Positions 8,111-16,573 of a stretch of DNA of 64,000 nt are shown here, one piece after another. Source of the stretch: Pseudomonas cyclaminis (GTDB lineage: Bacteria; Pseudomonadota; Gammaproteobacteria; Pseudomonadales; Pseudomonadaceae); contig NZ_JADDUM010000037.1 in assembly GCF_015163715.1 (NCBI RefSeq), positions 1-64,000 on the forward strand, in the 5' to 3' direction. Each line of letters opens with the position of its first letter. Position 1 is the first letter of the stretch. The translations under genes were made by a program, and so were the position numbers. The notes below the pieces were generated by a model. It saw only the letters and a program-made list of their open reading frames with translations, did not search any database and was not told the origin of the DNA.

Positions 8111-8895
8111 GGGAAGAACTCACCCGGCGTCGCATCGAACTGCTGCCGAAACGCATTGATAAACGCCGACGTCGATTCATACCCACAGCCCAGCGCCACA
8201 TCCGTCACGCGCTCGCCTTGTTCCAGGGCGGGCAGTGCGCTCAGCAGGCGCAGACGCTGGCGCCAGGCGCGGAAGGTCAGGCCGGTGTCCTTCAAGAACA
8301 AGCGGCTGAGGGTCTTTTCGCTGACCCCCAGTTTTTCGCTCCAGTGCCCCAAGGTGGTCTGTTGTTCCGGGCGCAGGTTCAGGCTGCGGTAGATCTGGCG
8401 CAAACGCGGGTCGAGGGGCAGGGGCAGCATCAAGTCCACGTGGGGCGCGGCGGCGAGTTGGTCAAGGACTACTTGGGCCAGGCGCCCATCGGGACCGTCC
8501 TCGGCATACTCCACCGGCAGTTCACTGAAGCTGCGGATCAATTCGCGCAGCAGGCTGCTCACCTCCAGCACATGGCAAAGCTGCGAGGCCCAGGCGGTCA
8601 CACTGCAATCCAGATACAGGCTGCGCATTTCGGTGTGGGGCGAGCTGTACACCCGGTGCGGCATGCCCGCCGGAATCCACACCGCCCGCTGCGGCGGCGC
8701 GACAAAACGGCCGGCGCTGGTCTGGATCTCCAGCACCCCGGAAATCGCGTAGGACAACTGCACCCACGGGTGACTGTGGCGTCGGGTCAATGCGCGATTG
8801 GGCAAGGATTCAGTACGCCCATACACCGGCCGCGGCAGGCTGGACAGCCCGGGGATACTGCGGCGCACGGTCTTGTCATGTCCTTTAGGCGGCAT
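8107..8895 (-). CDS. AraC-family transcriptional regulator with N-terminal cupin
   Basis: A 262-residue regulator. The N-terminal cupin-like sensor (RRHSHPWVQLSYAISGVLEIQT ... WIPAGMPHRVYS) carries the usual His-rich motif. A C-terminal double HTH starts near residue 165 (HWSEKLGVSEKTLSRLFLKDTGLTFRAWRQRLRL ... DVALGCGYESTSAFINAFRQQF). It converges on atcC, sharing the TTAA at the two stops, and diverges from the BASS transporter at 8981. It therefore probably regulates the transporter rather than the ATC operon. Confidence 0.88.
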   Translation of the reverse strand: MPPKGHDKTVRRSIPGLSSLPRPVYGRTESLPNRALTRRHSHPWVQLSYAISGVLEIQTSAGRFVAPPQRAVWIPAGMPHRVYSSPHTEMRSLYLDCSVTAWASQLCHVLEVSSLLRELIRSFSELPVEYAEDGPDGRLAQVVLDQLAAAPHVDLMLPLPLDPRLRQIYRSLNLRPEQQTTLGHWSEKLGVSEKTLSRLFLKDTGLTFRAWRQRLRLLSALPALEQGERVTDVALGCGYESTSAFINAFRQQFDATPGEFFP

Positions 8896-8980
8896 TTACT
8901 GGCTCATTGGCGTTAGTCGGTAACAAGCCGTTACGTTAGAGTCGCGGTGACGCTCTTTGCAACCCCTGGAAGATCCGCTT

Positions 8981-9979
8981 ATGACTCGCCCCCGTTTTCT
9001 GCCCGACAACTTCACCCTGACCCTGATCGCCACGGTGATCCTCGCGTCCTTGCTGCCTGCCAGCGGCCAGACCGCCGTGGCTTTCGGCTGGGTCACCAAC
9101 CTGGCTATCGCGCTGCTGTTTTTCCTGCACGGCGCCAAGCTGTCGCGCCAGGCCATCGTCGCCGGTGCCGGCCATTGGCGCCTGCACCTGCTGGTGTTCA
9201 GCCTGACCTTCGTGCTGTTCCCCTTGCTGGGCCTGGCGCTCAAGCCGGTGCTGTCGCCGCTGATCGGCAAAGACCTGTACATGGGCATGCTTTACCTTTG
9301 CGCCTTGCCGGCCACCGTGCAATCGGCAATTGCCTTCACCTCATTGGCGCGGGGCAATATCCCCGCGGCGATTTGCAGCGCGGCGGCGTCGAGCCTGTTC
9401 GGTATCTTCCTGACGCCGTTGCTGGTGACGTTGTTGCTTAATGTGCACGGTGAGGGCAGCTCCACCCTCGACGCAATCCTGAAAATCAGCGTGCAGTTGC
9501 TGCTGCCATTTATTGCAGGGCAAATCGCGCGCCGCTGGATCGGCGAATGGGTCGGGCGCAACAAAGCCTGGCTGAAATTTGTCGATCAGGGCTCGATCCT
9601 GCTGGTGGTCTACGGCGCGTTCAGCGAGGCGGTCAATGAAGGCATCTGGCACCAGATCCCGCTGTGGGAACTGGGTGGTCTGGTGGTCGCCTGCTGCGTG
9701 CTGCTGGCCTTGGTGCTGGTGGCTTCCAGCGTGCTGGGCAAGGCGTTCGGCTTCAGTCAGGAGGACCGCATCACCATTTTGTTCTGCGGCTCGAAGAAAA
9801 GTCTCGCGACCGGCGTACCCATGGCCCAGGTGCTGTTTGCCGGGGCGAGCATGGGCGTGTTGATCCTGCCATTGATGCTGTTTCACCAGATTCAATTGAT
9901 GGTCTGTGCGGCGTTGGCGCAGCGGTACGCAAACCGGCCGGAGAGCATTCCCGAGTTGATGGGGCGGGTGGAGCCTTAA
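8981..9979 (+). CDS. Bile acid:sodium symporter (BASS)-like transporter, SBF-like
   Basis: About 332 aa with nine to ten hydrophobic segments, of the SBF-like/BASS type (GWVTNLAIALLFFLHGAKLSRQAI ... LPATVQSAIAFTSLARGNIPAAICSAAASS ... GSKKSLATGVPMAQVLF). The cross-over motifs are typical of the family. The start at 8981 has GGAAGA 7 nt upstream; an in-frame ATG at 8957 is less likely. It diverges from the AraC regulator with 85 bp between. Its substrate is unknown, and transport of an organic anion with Na+ is the family role. Confidence 0.85.
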   Translation: MTRPRFLPDNFTLTLIATVILASLLPASGQTAVAFGWVTNLAIALLFFLHGAKLSRQAIVAGAGHWRLHLLVFSLTFVLFPLLGLALKPVLSPLIGKDLYMGMLYLCALPATVQSAIAFTSLARGNIPAAICSAAASSLFGIFLTPLLVTLLLNVHGEGSSTLDAILKISVQLLLPFIAGQIARRWIGEWVGRNKAWLKFVDQGSILLVVYGAFSEAVNEGIWHQIPLWELGGLVVACCVLLALVLVASSVLGKAFGFSQEDRITILFCGSKKSLATGVPMAQVLFAGASMGVLILPLMLFHQIQLMVCAALAQRYANRPESIPELMGRVEP

Positions 9980-10006
9980 TAGGTTTACCGGGTTGCAGGG
10001 TTTGCC

Positions 10007-10020
10007 TGGGAAATTTCCTA
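10007..10020. promoter_or_regulatory. RcsB-box-like palindrome upstream of the first REC-EAL gene
   Basis: TGGGAAATTTCCTA contains the perfect palindrome GGAAATTTCC and matches the enteric RcsAB box (TAAGAATATTCCTA) at 10 of 14 positions. It shares TTTCCTACA with the palindrome at 15794-15809. It lies about 85 bp before the gene start at 10106. A NarL-type regulator encoded in this locus is the obvious candidate binder (inference). Confidence 0.45.
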
Positions 10021-10105
10021 CAACTCGACAGGATGCTTCCTTTTCAAGTTCGGACTTTGGCAGGTCACTATGACCTCCTTCGCTCTTGCAAGGAGGTTGA
10101 AAAGC

Positions 10106-11314
10106 ATGGCTCATCCCAGCATCCTGGTTTTGGTAAGCCAACGATTTCAGCGCAGCGTGCTGATCAAGATGCTTGATCGGCTGGGCGTGCCGAACGTGCT
10201 GCACGCTTGTGATAGCGAACAGGCCATGGCGCAATTGCATGCCTGCGGTGGGGTCGACATCGTGCTCTGTGACTTGGCTGACAGCAGCCTTGATTGTCTG
10301 ATGTTCCTGCAAAGCGCCAGGCAGGCAGGCCTGGTGCGTGCCGTGGCCTTTTGCAGTGAGCTAAATGCCGAATTAAGTCGGGCTTTGGCCCAATTACGCA
10401 GGCTATGCGGTCTGCAGTTACTTGGTGTAGTGAGCCAGCCGTTGCAGTTGTGCGCCCTGCAGCATCTTTTGCGCTCCTATTCTCAGCGCTACCCGTCGTT
10501 GGCGAGCCCCTCAGCCCCTGAGACCTTATTTCCCGAGCACGAGATTCGCCAAGGCCTGGCACTGGGGGAATTTCGTGCCTGGTTCCAGCCTAAGTTCATG
10601 CTCGGTAGTGGGCATCTGGCAGGGGTAGAGGTGTTAGTGCGTTGGGAGCACCCGGGGCGGGGCGTGCTGTTACCTGCGCAGTTCCTGGCAGCGATACTTG
10701 CCTACGATTTGATCGACCAGATGTTCATGCAACTGCTGGAGCAAGGCCTGAACCTTCTGGGGGGGCTGCGCCGCCAGCAGACGCCGCTCGAATTGGCGTA
10801 TAACCTTCACGCTTCGCAATTGCTCAATAATGGGTTGTTTGGGGATATCCAGCGTGCGTTGCTGCGCCACGACCTTCCCGGCTCCACGTTGTTGTTCGAG
10901 CTGGCGGAAAACGGCCTGCTGGATATTTCACCGCGAATCCACGATAACCTGCTGCGTTTGCGGATGTTGGGTTGCGGTTTGTCCATTGACGATTTTGGCA
11001 GCGGTTTTTCGTCGCTCAAGCTGCTTTGCCAGCTACCCTTCAATCAACTCAAGCTCGACGGCCAGTTTGTCCGCCACCTGGAGGAACCGCTCGGTCGGGC
11101 CATGGTGGCGAGCACGCTGGCACTCGCAAAATCGCTGCACATGAGTCTAGTGATCGAGGGCATCGGCACTCAACGCATCCATGAAGGTGTACTGGCCCTG
11201 GGGTGTGAAATCGGTCAGGGCTTTTACCTCGCACGGCCTATGGCAGGTCATCAACTGCTTGTGTGGCTTGAGGCCCACGCCAAGCGGCAGTGTGCGACAT
11301 TGGGCAGCCCCTGA
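10106..11314 (+). CDS. Degenerate receiver-EAL protein (RocR/PvrR-like)
   Basis: A 402-residue protein; AGGAGG lies 9 nt upstream of the ATG at 10106, so the longer frame from 10070 is rejected. Residues about 5-125 form a receiver-like domain, but the acidic pair is replaced (ILVLVSQ) and the conserved Lys is Gln (VVSQPLQ). Only the acceptor-position Asp56 remains. An EAL domain follows (residues ~150-390) with GVEVLVRWEH, NLHASQL, FELAENGLLD, SIDDFGSGFSSLKLL and QGFYLARPM. The usual EGVET/EGIET is EGIGT, losing its second glutamate. It is probably phosphorylation-independent and may have weak or no c-di-GMP phosphodiesterase activity. The intact paralogue is at 21145. Confidence 0.85.
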   Translation: MAHPSILVLVSQRFQRSVLIKMLDRLGVPNVLHACDSEQAMAQLHACGGVDIVLCDLADSSLDCLMFLQSARQAGLVRAVAFCSELNAELSRALAQLRRLCGLQLLGVVSQPLQLCALQHLLRSYSQRYPSLASPSAPETLFPEHEIRQGLALGEFRAWFQPKFMLGSGHLAGVEVLVRWEHPGRGVLLPAQFLAAILAYDLIDQMFMQLLEQGLNLLGGLRRQQTPLELAYNLHASQLLNNGLFGDIQRALLRHDLPGSTLLFELAENGLLDISPRIHDNLLRLRMLGCGLSIDDFGSGFSSLKLLCQLPFNQLKLDGQFVRHLEEPLGRAMVASTLALAKSLHMSLVIEGIGTQRIHEGVLALGCEIGQGFYLARPMAGHQLLVWLEAHAKRQCATLGSP

Positions 11315-11320
11315 GCTACC

Positions 11321-11334
11321 CAAGATATTTCCTG
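11321..11334. promoter_or_regulatory. Weak RcsB-box-like half site upstream of the NarL-type regulator
   Basis: CAAGATATTTCCTG matches the enteric RcsAB box at 9 of 14 positions, keeping AAGA and TTCCT at the correct spacing. It lies about 118 bp before the regulator gene, just after the stop of the REC-EAL gene. The resemblance is weak alone and is listed because related sites sit before other genes of the locus. Confidence 0.3.
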
Positions 11335-11451
11335 CGCATGAACCACACTCGTGTAGTTTGAGCCGCGTATTGATCGGACCGGTTTTCCAGTGTTTCAGGC
11401 GATGGGCACATGCTTCATCGTCCTTTGCAGGTGTATCTGCCAGAGGTAGCT

Positions 11452-12078
11452 ATGTTTAAAGCGATAGTTGTGGACGATCATCCTTTTATTCGATCTTCGG
11501 TCAAGATGCTCTTGAAGCACGAGCATTTCGATGTCGTCGGCGAAGCAGACAACGGGGCAGACGCGGTGCAGATGGCACGGGAGCACGAACCTGACCTGAT
11601 CGTGCTGGATATCGCGATGCCCAAGCTGGACGGTCTGGAAGTTATTGCGCGGATCTTCGCATTGGGTCTCAAGTGCAAGATCCTGGTGTTGACGTCCCAA
11701 TCGCCGCTGTTTTATTCGATGCGCTGCATGAAAGCCGGCGCAGCGGGTTACATCTCCAAAACCAATGACCTGGATGAGCTGGTCAAGGCAATCAAGGCAA
11801 TCATGAGCGGGTACACCTTCTTTCCGAACCTGGCAGACAGTTCAGTGCGCCGCACTGATGTCCAAAAGACTGACTTGGAGTTGATCCAGCGCCTTTCTGA
11901 CCGTGAGCTGACGATTTTGCAACAGTTGTCCCAAGGCTTCAGCAACAAGCAGATCGGCGACTCAATGCTGCTCAGCAACAAGACTGTCAGCACTTACAAA
12001 ACGCGCTTGATCGAAAAGCTCAACGTGAAGTCGGTGGTTTACCTCGCCGACTTTGCGAAACGTAATAACCTGATCTGA
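11452..12078 (+). CDS. NarL/FixJ-family response regulator (RocA1/RcsB/BvgA-like)
   Basis: A 208-residue regulator. The receiver domain has VVDDHPF, Asp53 (LIVLDIAMPKLDG), a conserved Thr in VLTSQ and Lys in YISKTNDL. A LuxR-type HTH follows (LSDRELTILQQLSQGFSNKQIGDSMLLSNKTVSTYKTRLIEKL). AGAGG precedes the ATG at 11452. The TGA overlaps the ATG of the hybrid kinase by 1 nt, so the two form a co-translated two-component pair. By analogy to the P. aeruginosa roc and rcs systems it should control the chaperone-usher genes downstream. Confidence 0.92.
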   Translation: MFKAIVVDDHPFIRSSVKMLLKHEHFDVVGEADNGADAVQMAREHEPDLIVLDIAMPKLDGLEVIARIFALGLKCKILVLTSQSPLFYSMRCMKAGAAGYISKTNDLDELVKAIKAIMSGYTFFPNLADSSVRRTDVQKTDLELIQRLSDRELTILQQLSQGFSNKQIGDSMLLSNKTVSTYKTRLIEKLNVKSVVYLADFAKRNNLI

Positions 12079-15000
12079 TGAGCCTTTTCTTGCGCACATG
12101 GATGGCAGTATTGGCAGTTGGCATGGCGCTGAACGGTGCTGCCCAAGCGGACTCGCAGGTGGGCACGTTTCAGGTGTTGGGCCGCTCGCATGTCGATGGT
12201 TACAGGGCCGGGCTGAACGAGGCGGACTGGAGCTGGCTGCGCAGCAAGGGTGTATTGATCCTGGGCGATTCCAACCCCGACTATGCGCCTCTGGGCATGG
12301 TCAGCAATGACCGGGACTACGAGGGCGTGACCGCCGACTATGCGCAGCTATTGAGCGAGCTGCTGCGCGTTCGGGTGGAGGTACGCCGATATGCCACGCG
12401 TGCCGAGGTGATCGATGCGCTCAAGCGAGCAGAGGTGGATTTTCTGGGCATCGCCAACGGCTACGAAGCCGCCGACGCAAGCCTGCTGCGTTCGACTGCC
12501 TATGCCCAGGACATGCCGGCGTTGGTGACGCGCTTGGGTGACAGCTCTGGGCTACCGCCGGACCTGGCAGGCAAGAAGATTGCGATGTTGTATCACTACC
12601 TTTCACCTGAAGCGGTAAAGGCGTTTTACCCTAAAGCCAGTTTGCAATTGTTCCCCTCGACATTAAGCGCCATTGGTGCGGTGGCTTTTGGCAGTGCCGA
12701 TGTGTACCTGGGCGATGCATTGAGCGCCAACTTTCTGATCAACAAGAACTATCTGAACAATGTGCAATTGGCTGACTTCTCCCAGATAGAGGCCAGCAAC
12801 TTCTCGTTCGCCATGACCGAGGACAATACGCGGATGCAGCGCGTGCTCAACAGTGCGCTGGCGGCAATTCCGGTCAGTGAACACATGAATATCCAGCGCC
12901 GCTGGAGTGCTGGCGGCAGCAGTATGCCCGGTCGTACGGCGTTACATTTCAGCGCCAGTGAGCAACGCTGGATGGATGCACATCCATTGGTGCGGGTCGC
13001 GATTGACGACAGTTTCCTGCCGTTGTCGTTTTTCAATCAGGACGGCGAGTTTCGTGGCATCAGTGCCGACGTGCTGGCGAAGGTCTCACTGCGTACCGGC
13101 TTAACGTTTGAGGTGCAGCGCGCGGTGTCGGTGACAGACATGCTGGCGCAAATTCGTACCGACAAAGCCGACCTGCTGATTACGCTGACGCCCAGCACCG
13201 ACCGTGAGGGGGTGTTGCGCTTTACACGGCCCTACCTCAATACATCTTATGTGCTGGTCAGCGGCACCGATCCTTCCAGCCCGAGCACCCTGGACGACAT
13301 GGCAGGCAAGCGGCTGGCGGTGATACATGGCAATCCGGTGCGGGACTTCGTGATCGAGCACTATCCCAAGATTGTGTTGGTGGAGGCGAGTAACGCCCAG
13401 GCAGTGATGGCGATGGTGGCCAATGGCAAAGCGGATGCGGGGGTCAATTCGCTGATCATTGCCCGCTACATGATCTCGCATCAGTACCGCGATCAGCTAC
13501 GTATTACCAGCACCGTGGGCACGCAACTGGCGCGCACGGCGTTTGCCACCCCTCGCGGCGCCCTGGAACTGTACTCAATCCTGGAAAAAGCCTTGCTCAG
13601 CATTCCTCCCGAAGAGCTGGATGAGGTCACCAACCGCTGGCGCAGCGAGATTGCCGTGGATGACAGCTACTGGCTGCGCAACCGCACAGTGATCATCCAA
13701 GGGTTTGCCCTGGCGGCCGTGTTGTTGCTGGTCGCGATTGCCTGGATTACCCATCTGCGCAGACTCATGCGCAAGCGCAGGCAGGCTGAAATTGCCTTGA
13801 ATGACCAGCTGGAATTCATGCGGGTATTGATCGACGGCACACCGCACCCGATCTACGTGCGTGATCGTCAAGGGCGCTTGATGGTGTGTAACAGCGGCTA
13901 CCTGAGTGTGTTTGGCGTAGACCGCGAAGCCGTCATCGGCAAGACCGTGATGGACGGCGTGCTCAGCAACCCCAATGAGGCGTTCGGTTACCATCAGGAT
14001 TATTTGCAGGCGATGGAAGACGGGGTCCCGCGTGTGCAGGACCGCAGCCTGACGATGGGCTCGGGCAAGGTATTGATGATCTATCACTGGATGTTGCCGT
14101 ACCGGGGGAGCGACGGTGAGGTCAACGGCATGATAGGCGGCTGGATTGATATCAGCGAACGTCAGCACCTGTTGGAAGCCCTGCGGGATGCCAAGGACCA
14201 TGCAGACGATGCCAGTCGCGCCAAGACCACCTTTCTGGCCACCATGAGTCATGAGATCCGCACGCCCATGAACGCGATCATCGGCATGCTGGAACTGGCG
14301 CAGAAAAAAGCCGATCAAGGCTACATGGACCGCGTCTCCATCGACGTGGCGGCCAATGCCGCCCACGGCTTGCTGGACTTGATCGGTGACATCCTCGACA
14401 TCGCCCGTATCGAGTCCGGCCGGCTGTCCCTGGCGCCGGAGCGGGCCAATCTGCTGGAACTGATTGAGTCAGTGGCGCGCATCTTCGAGGGGTTGGCGCG
14501 GCAAAAACAATTGCGGTTGATCCTCGACCTGGACACCACCCTCAACTGCCAGGTGCTTGTGGACCCGTTGCGGTTCAAGCAAATCGTCTCCAACTTGGTG
14601 AGCAACGCGATCAAGTTTACTGACGTGGGGCATGTGCGACTGCGGGTCAGCACCGAACCGACCGGCAATGGGGAACGGTTGGCGGTCTGCCTGCGGGTCG
14701 AGGACAGTGGCAGTGGCATTTCCCTTGACGATCAGCAACGGCTGTTCACCCCCTTCAGTCAGGCCGGTAGACATGCGCAGTCGGCGCGCAGTGGCTCGGG
14801 CCTGGGGCTGATGATCAGTCGCACGCTGTGCGAGATGATGGGCGGGACCCTGACGTTGAGCAGCGTGTCAGGGCAGGGCACCCAGGTGGAGGTTCGTATT
14901 GATTTGCCAACCCTTGAACCGGTTGATGTGCCCCCGATACCCTCTGCGCCGCTCCTGCAGGCTGCCCATGCGCTGAATGTCTTAGTGATCGATGATTACC

Positions 15001-15713
15001 CGGCCAATCGTTTGTTGTTGTCCCAGCAACTGAGTTTCCTGGGGCACCGCGTAAGCGACGCCGCAGACGGTGCCCATGGCTTGCGTGCCTGGCGCAACCA
15101 GCATTTCGATGTGGTGATTACCGACTGCAGCATGCCGATCATGAACGGTTACGAACTGACCCGTGCAATACGCGATGAAGAGCGCAGCAGGGGATCCGCA
15201 CCCGGGATGATCTTGGGGTTGACGGCCAATGCTCAGCCTGAGGAGCGGGCTCGTTGCCTTGAGGCTGGCATGGACGATTGCCTGTTCAAGCCCATCAGCC
15301 TCAGTGATCTGAGCGCACGATTGACGTCTGTGGTGCCCGCCGTCGTCATTCCAGCGGATCCGGGACCGTCACCGACTATCGAAGGCATCGACCTGACCAG
15401 TCTCGAACAGCTCAGCCGTGGTGACACCGTTGCCATCCGCGGCCTGCTGCAAGACTTGGCGACCAGCAACGCCCAGGATATGACTCGGTTGATCCAGTTG
15501 TTTACCCAGCACGACCTGACTGGGTTGAGCGATCTGGCGCATCGCGTCAAGGGCGGCGCAAGGATCATCCAGGCCTCATGGTTGATTGAGTGTTGCGAGG
15601 TGCTGGAAGTGGGTTGCAAAGGGTTGAACTCAGCGGTGCTGACTGAAGCGGTGGATGCGTTGCAGCAAGCCATGGAGTTGCTGGAGCAACGGTTGGAGAT
15701 TTACTTGAACTGA
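12078..15713 (+). CDS. BvgS/RocS-type hybrid sensor histidine kinase
   Basis: A 1211-residue inner-membrane sensor. In order: signal peptide (to about residue 25), two periplasmic SBP_bac_3 Venus-flytrap domains (~50-270 and ~290-530), one membrane segment (~540-562), a PAS domain (~580-700), HisKA with His725 (TMSHEIRTPMNAIIGM), HATPase_c (N box LVSNAIKFTD, G boxes VEDSGSGIS and GSGLGLMISR), a receiver with Asp1016 (VVITDCSMPIMNGYEL) and a C-terminal HPt with His1155 (LAHRVKGGARI). This is the complete His-Asp-His relay of unorthodox kinases such as BvgS and RocS1. It overlaps the response regulator gene by 1 nt and is followed by a strong terminator. Confidence 0.93.
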   Translation: MSLFLRTWMAVLAVGMALNGAAQADSQVGTFQVLGRSHVDGYRAGLNEADWSWLRSKGVLILGDSNPDYAPLGMVSNDRDYEGVTADYAQLLSELLRVRVEVRRYATRAEVIDALKRAEVDFLGIANGYEAADASLLRSTAYAQDMPALVTRLGDSSGLPPDLAGKKIAMLYHYLSPEAVKAFYPKASLQLFPSTLSAIGAVAFGSADVYLGDALSANFLINKNYLNNVQLADFSQIEASNFSFAMTEDNTRMQRVLNSALAAIPVSEHMNIQRRWSAGGSSMPGRTALHFSASEQRWMDAHPLVRVAIDDSFLPLSFFNQDGEFRGISADVLAKVSLRTGLTFEVQRAVSVTDMLAQIRTDKADLLITLTPSTDREGVLRFTRPYLNTSYVLVSGTDPSSPSTLDDMAGKRLAVIHGNPVRDFVIEHYPKIVLVEASNAQAVMAMVANGKADAGVNSLIIARYMISHQYRDQLRITSTVGTQLARTAFATPRGALELYSILEKALLSIPPEELDEVTNRWRSEIAVDDSYWLRNRTVIIQGFALAAVLLLVAIAWITHLRRLMRKRRQAEIALNDQLEFMRVLIDGTPHPIYVRDRQGRLMVCNSGYLSVFGVDREAVIGKTVMDGVLSNPNEAFGYHQDYLQAMEDGVPRVQDRSLTMGSGKVLMIYHWMLPYRGSDGEVNGMIGGWIDISERQHLLEALRDAKDHADDASRAKTTFLATMSHEIRTPMNAIIGMLELAQKKADQGYMDRVSIDVAANAAHGLLDLIGDILDIARIESGRLSLAPERANLLELIESVARIFEGLARQKQLRLILDLDTTLNCQVLVDPLRFKQIVSNLVSNAIKFTDVGHVRLRVSTEPTGNGERLAVCLRVEDSGSGISLDDQQRLFTPFSQAGRHAQSARSGSGLGLMISRTLCEMMGGTLTLSSVSGQGTQVEVRIDLPTLEPVDVPPIPSAPLLQAAHALNVLVIDDYPANRLLLSQQLSFLGHRVSDAADGAHGLRAWRNQHFDVVITDCSMPIMNGYELTRAIRDEERSRGSAPGMILGLTANAQPEERARCLEAGMDDCLFKPISLSDLSARLTSVVPAVVIPADPGPSPTIEGIDLTSLEQLSRGDTVAIRGLLQDLATSNAQDMTRLIQLFTQHDLTGLSDLAHRVKGGARIIQASWLIECCEVLEVGCKGLNSAVLTEAVDALQQAMELLEQRLEIYLN

Positions 15714-15729
15714 GGCTCCACGCACGCTG

Positions 15730-15761
15730 AAAAAAGCCGCATCCACGATGCGGCTTTTTTT
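15730..15761. terminator. Rho-independent terminator after the hybrid kinase gene
   Basis: A perfect stem AAAAAGCCGCATC / GATGCGGCTTTTT with loop CAC, ending in a T run, 17 bp after the kinase stop. It separates the regulatory genes from the fimbrial operon, so the pilin needs its own promoter. Confidence 0.9.
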
Positions 15762-15793
15762 CGGGCGTATGAACGTCGCGCCTTAAATTGTGA

Positions 15794-15809
15794 GTAGGAA
15801 TTTTCCTAC
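15794..15809. promoter_or_regulatory. RcsB-box-like palindrome upstream of the pilin gene
   Basis: GTAGGAA-TT-TTCCTAC is a perfect 7-bp inverted repeat with a 2-nt centre. Its inner TAGGAATTTTCCTA matches the enteric RcsAB box (TAAGAATATTCCTA) at 12 of 14 positions. It lies about 160 bp before the major pilin ATG, directly after the terminator. It is the best candidate operator for the NarL-type regulator encoded 3.7 kb upstream (inference). Confidence 0.55.
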
Positions 15810-15969
15810 ATGTCAGAGGGATGTGTACTACAGGATCGGGGTGCGATTCACCGGAAGATGCACTCGTCGCACAAGACATGTGTTTTGTTCGCTGGTCATC
15901 CGCTTCAGCGTTTGGCAGCCCAACAAGGCTTGGCGACGGTGTTCATAACCTTCCTTCTGGAGCAGTACC

Positions 15970-16512
15970 ATGAAAGTTCAAGCACTCACCCTCGCCGCCG
16001 TGTTTTGCGCAACCGGCGCCCAGTTCGCCAATGCGGCTGATGGCACCATCAATTTTGCCGGCGAACTGGTCAGCCAGACCTGCACTATTTCCGTTGGCGG
16101 TGTGGTCAGCCCGGCTGTCGCTACCGTAACGCTGCCGACCATTTCCAACAGCTTGCTTGACGCCGCCGGCAAGACCGAAGGCCGTACCGGTTTTGATGTC
16201 ACCTTGAGTGGTTGCACGGGTACGGCAACCACCGCGGCTGCGTTCTTCAACGCCGGCGCCACCGTCGATCCGGCCACCGGCAACCTGAAGAACACGACCG
16301 GCACCGCTACCCTCGTGCAGCTGCAATTGATCGACGCGGTGACAGACGCTGTCATCCAGGCAGGTAACACCAACCAAAAGACCAAAACTTCCCGTAACAC
16401 CCTTGCTTCCGGCGGTGTGCGTATGGATTACGCCGTGCAGTACTACGCGACCGGGGCGGCGACCTCCGGCACAGTGCTCAGCTCCGTGACCTATAACATC
16501 GACTACAACTAA
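15970..16512 (+). CDS. Chaperone-usher major fimbrial subunit (FimA-like)
   Basis: A 180-residue type 1 pilin. A signal peptide ending at FANA is followed by DGTINFAGELVSQTCTISVGG, the typical pilin N-terminal donor strand and first cysteine. A second Cys (LSGCTG) completes the disulfide, and the C-terminal beta-zipper has a penultimate tyrosine context (YNIDYN). GGAG precedes the ATG by 7 nt. It heads the fimbrial operon after its own leader, and a strong hairpin follows before the chaperone gene, consistent with high pilin expression. Confidence 0.93.
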   Translation: MKVQALTLAAVFCATGAQFANAADGTINFAGELVSQTCTISVGGVVSPAVATVTLPTISNSLLDAAGKTEGRTGFDVTLSGCTGTATTAAAFFNAGATVDPATGNLKNTTGTATLVQLQLIDAVTDAVIQAGNTNQKTKTSRNTLASGGVRMDYAVQYYATGAATSGTVLSSVTYNIDYN

Positions 16513-16527
16513 GCCGCTTTCACGTCA

Positions 16528-16548
16528 GCGCACCGGGATCCGGTGCGC
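16528..16548. promoter_or_regulatory. Intercistronic hairpin between pilin and chaperone genes
   Basis: GCGCACCGG and CCGGTGCGC form a perfect 9-bp stem around GAT, with no following T tract. Placed 16 bp after the pilin stop, it probably stabilises the pilin message or partly attenuates downstream transcription, as in other fimbrial operons. Function is inferred. Confidence 0.6.
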
Positions 16549-16573
16549 CGATGTGTGGCGGGCGAGGAGTGTT

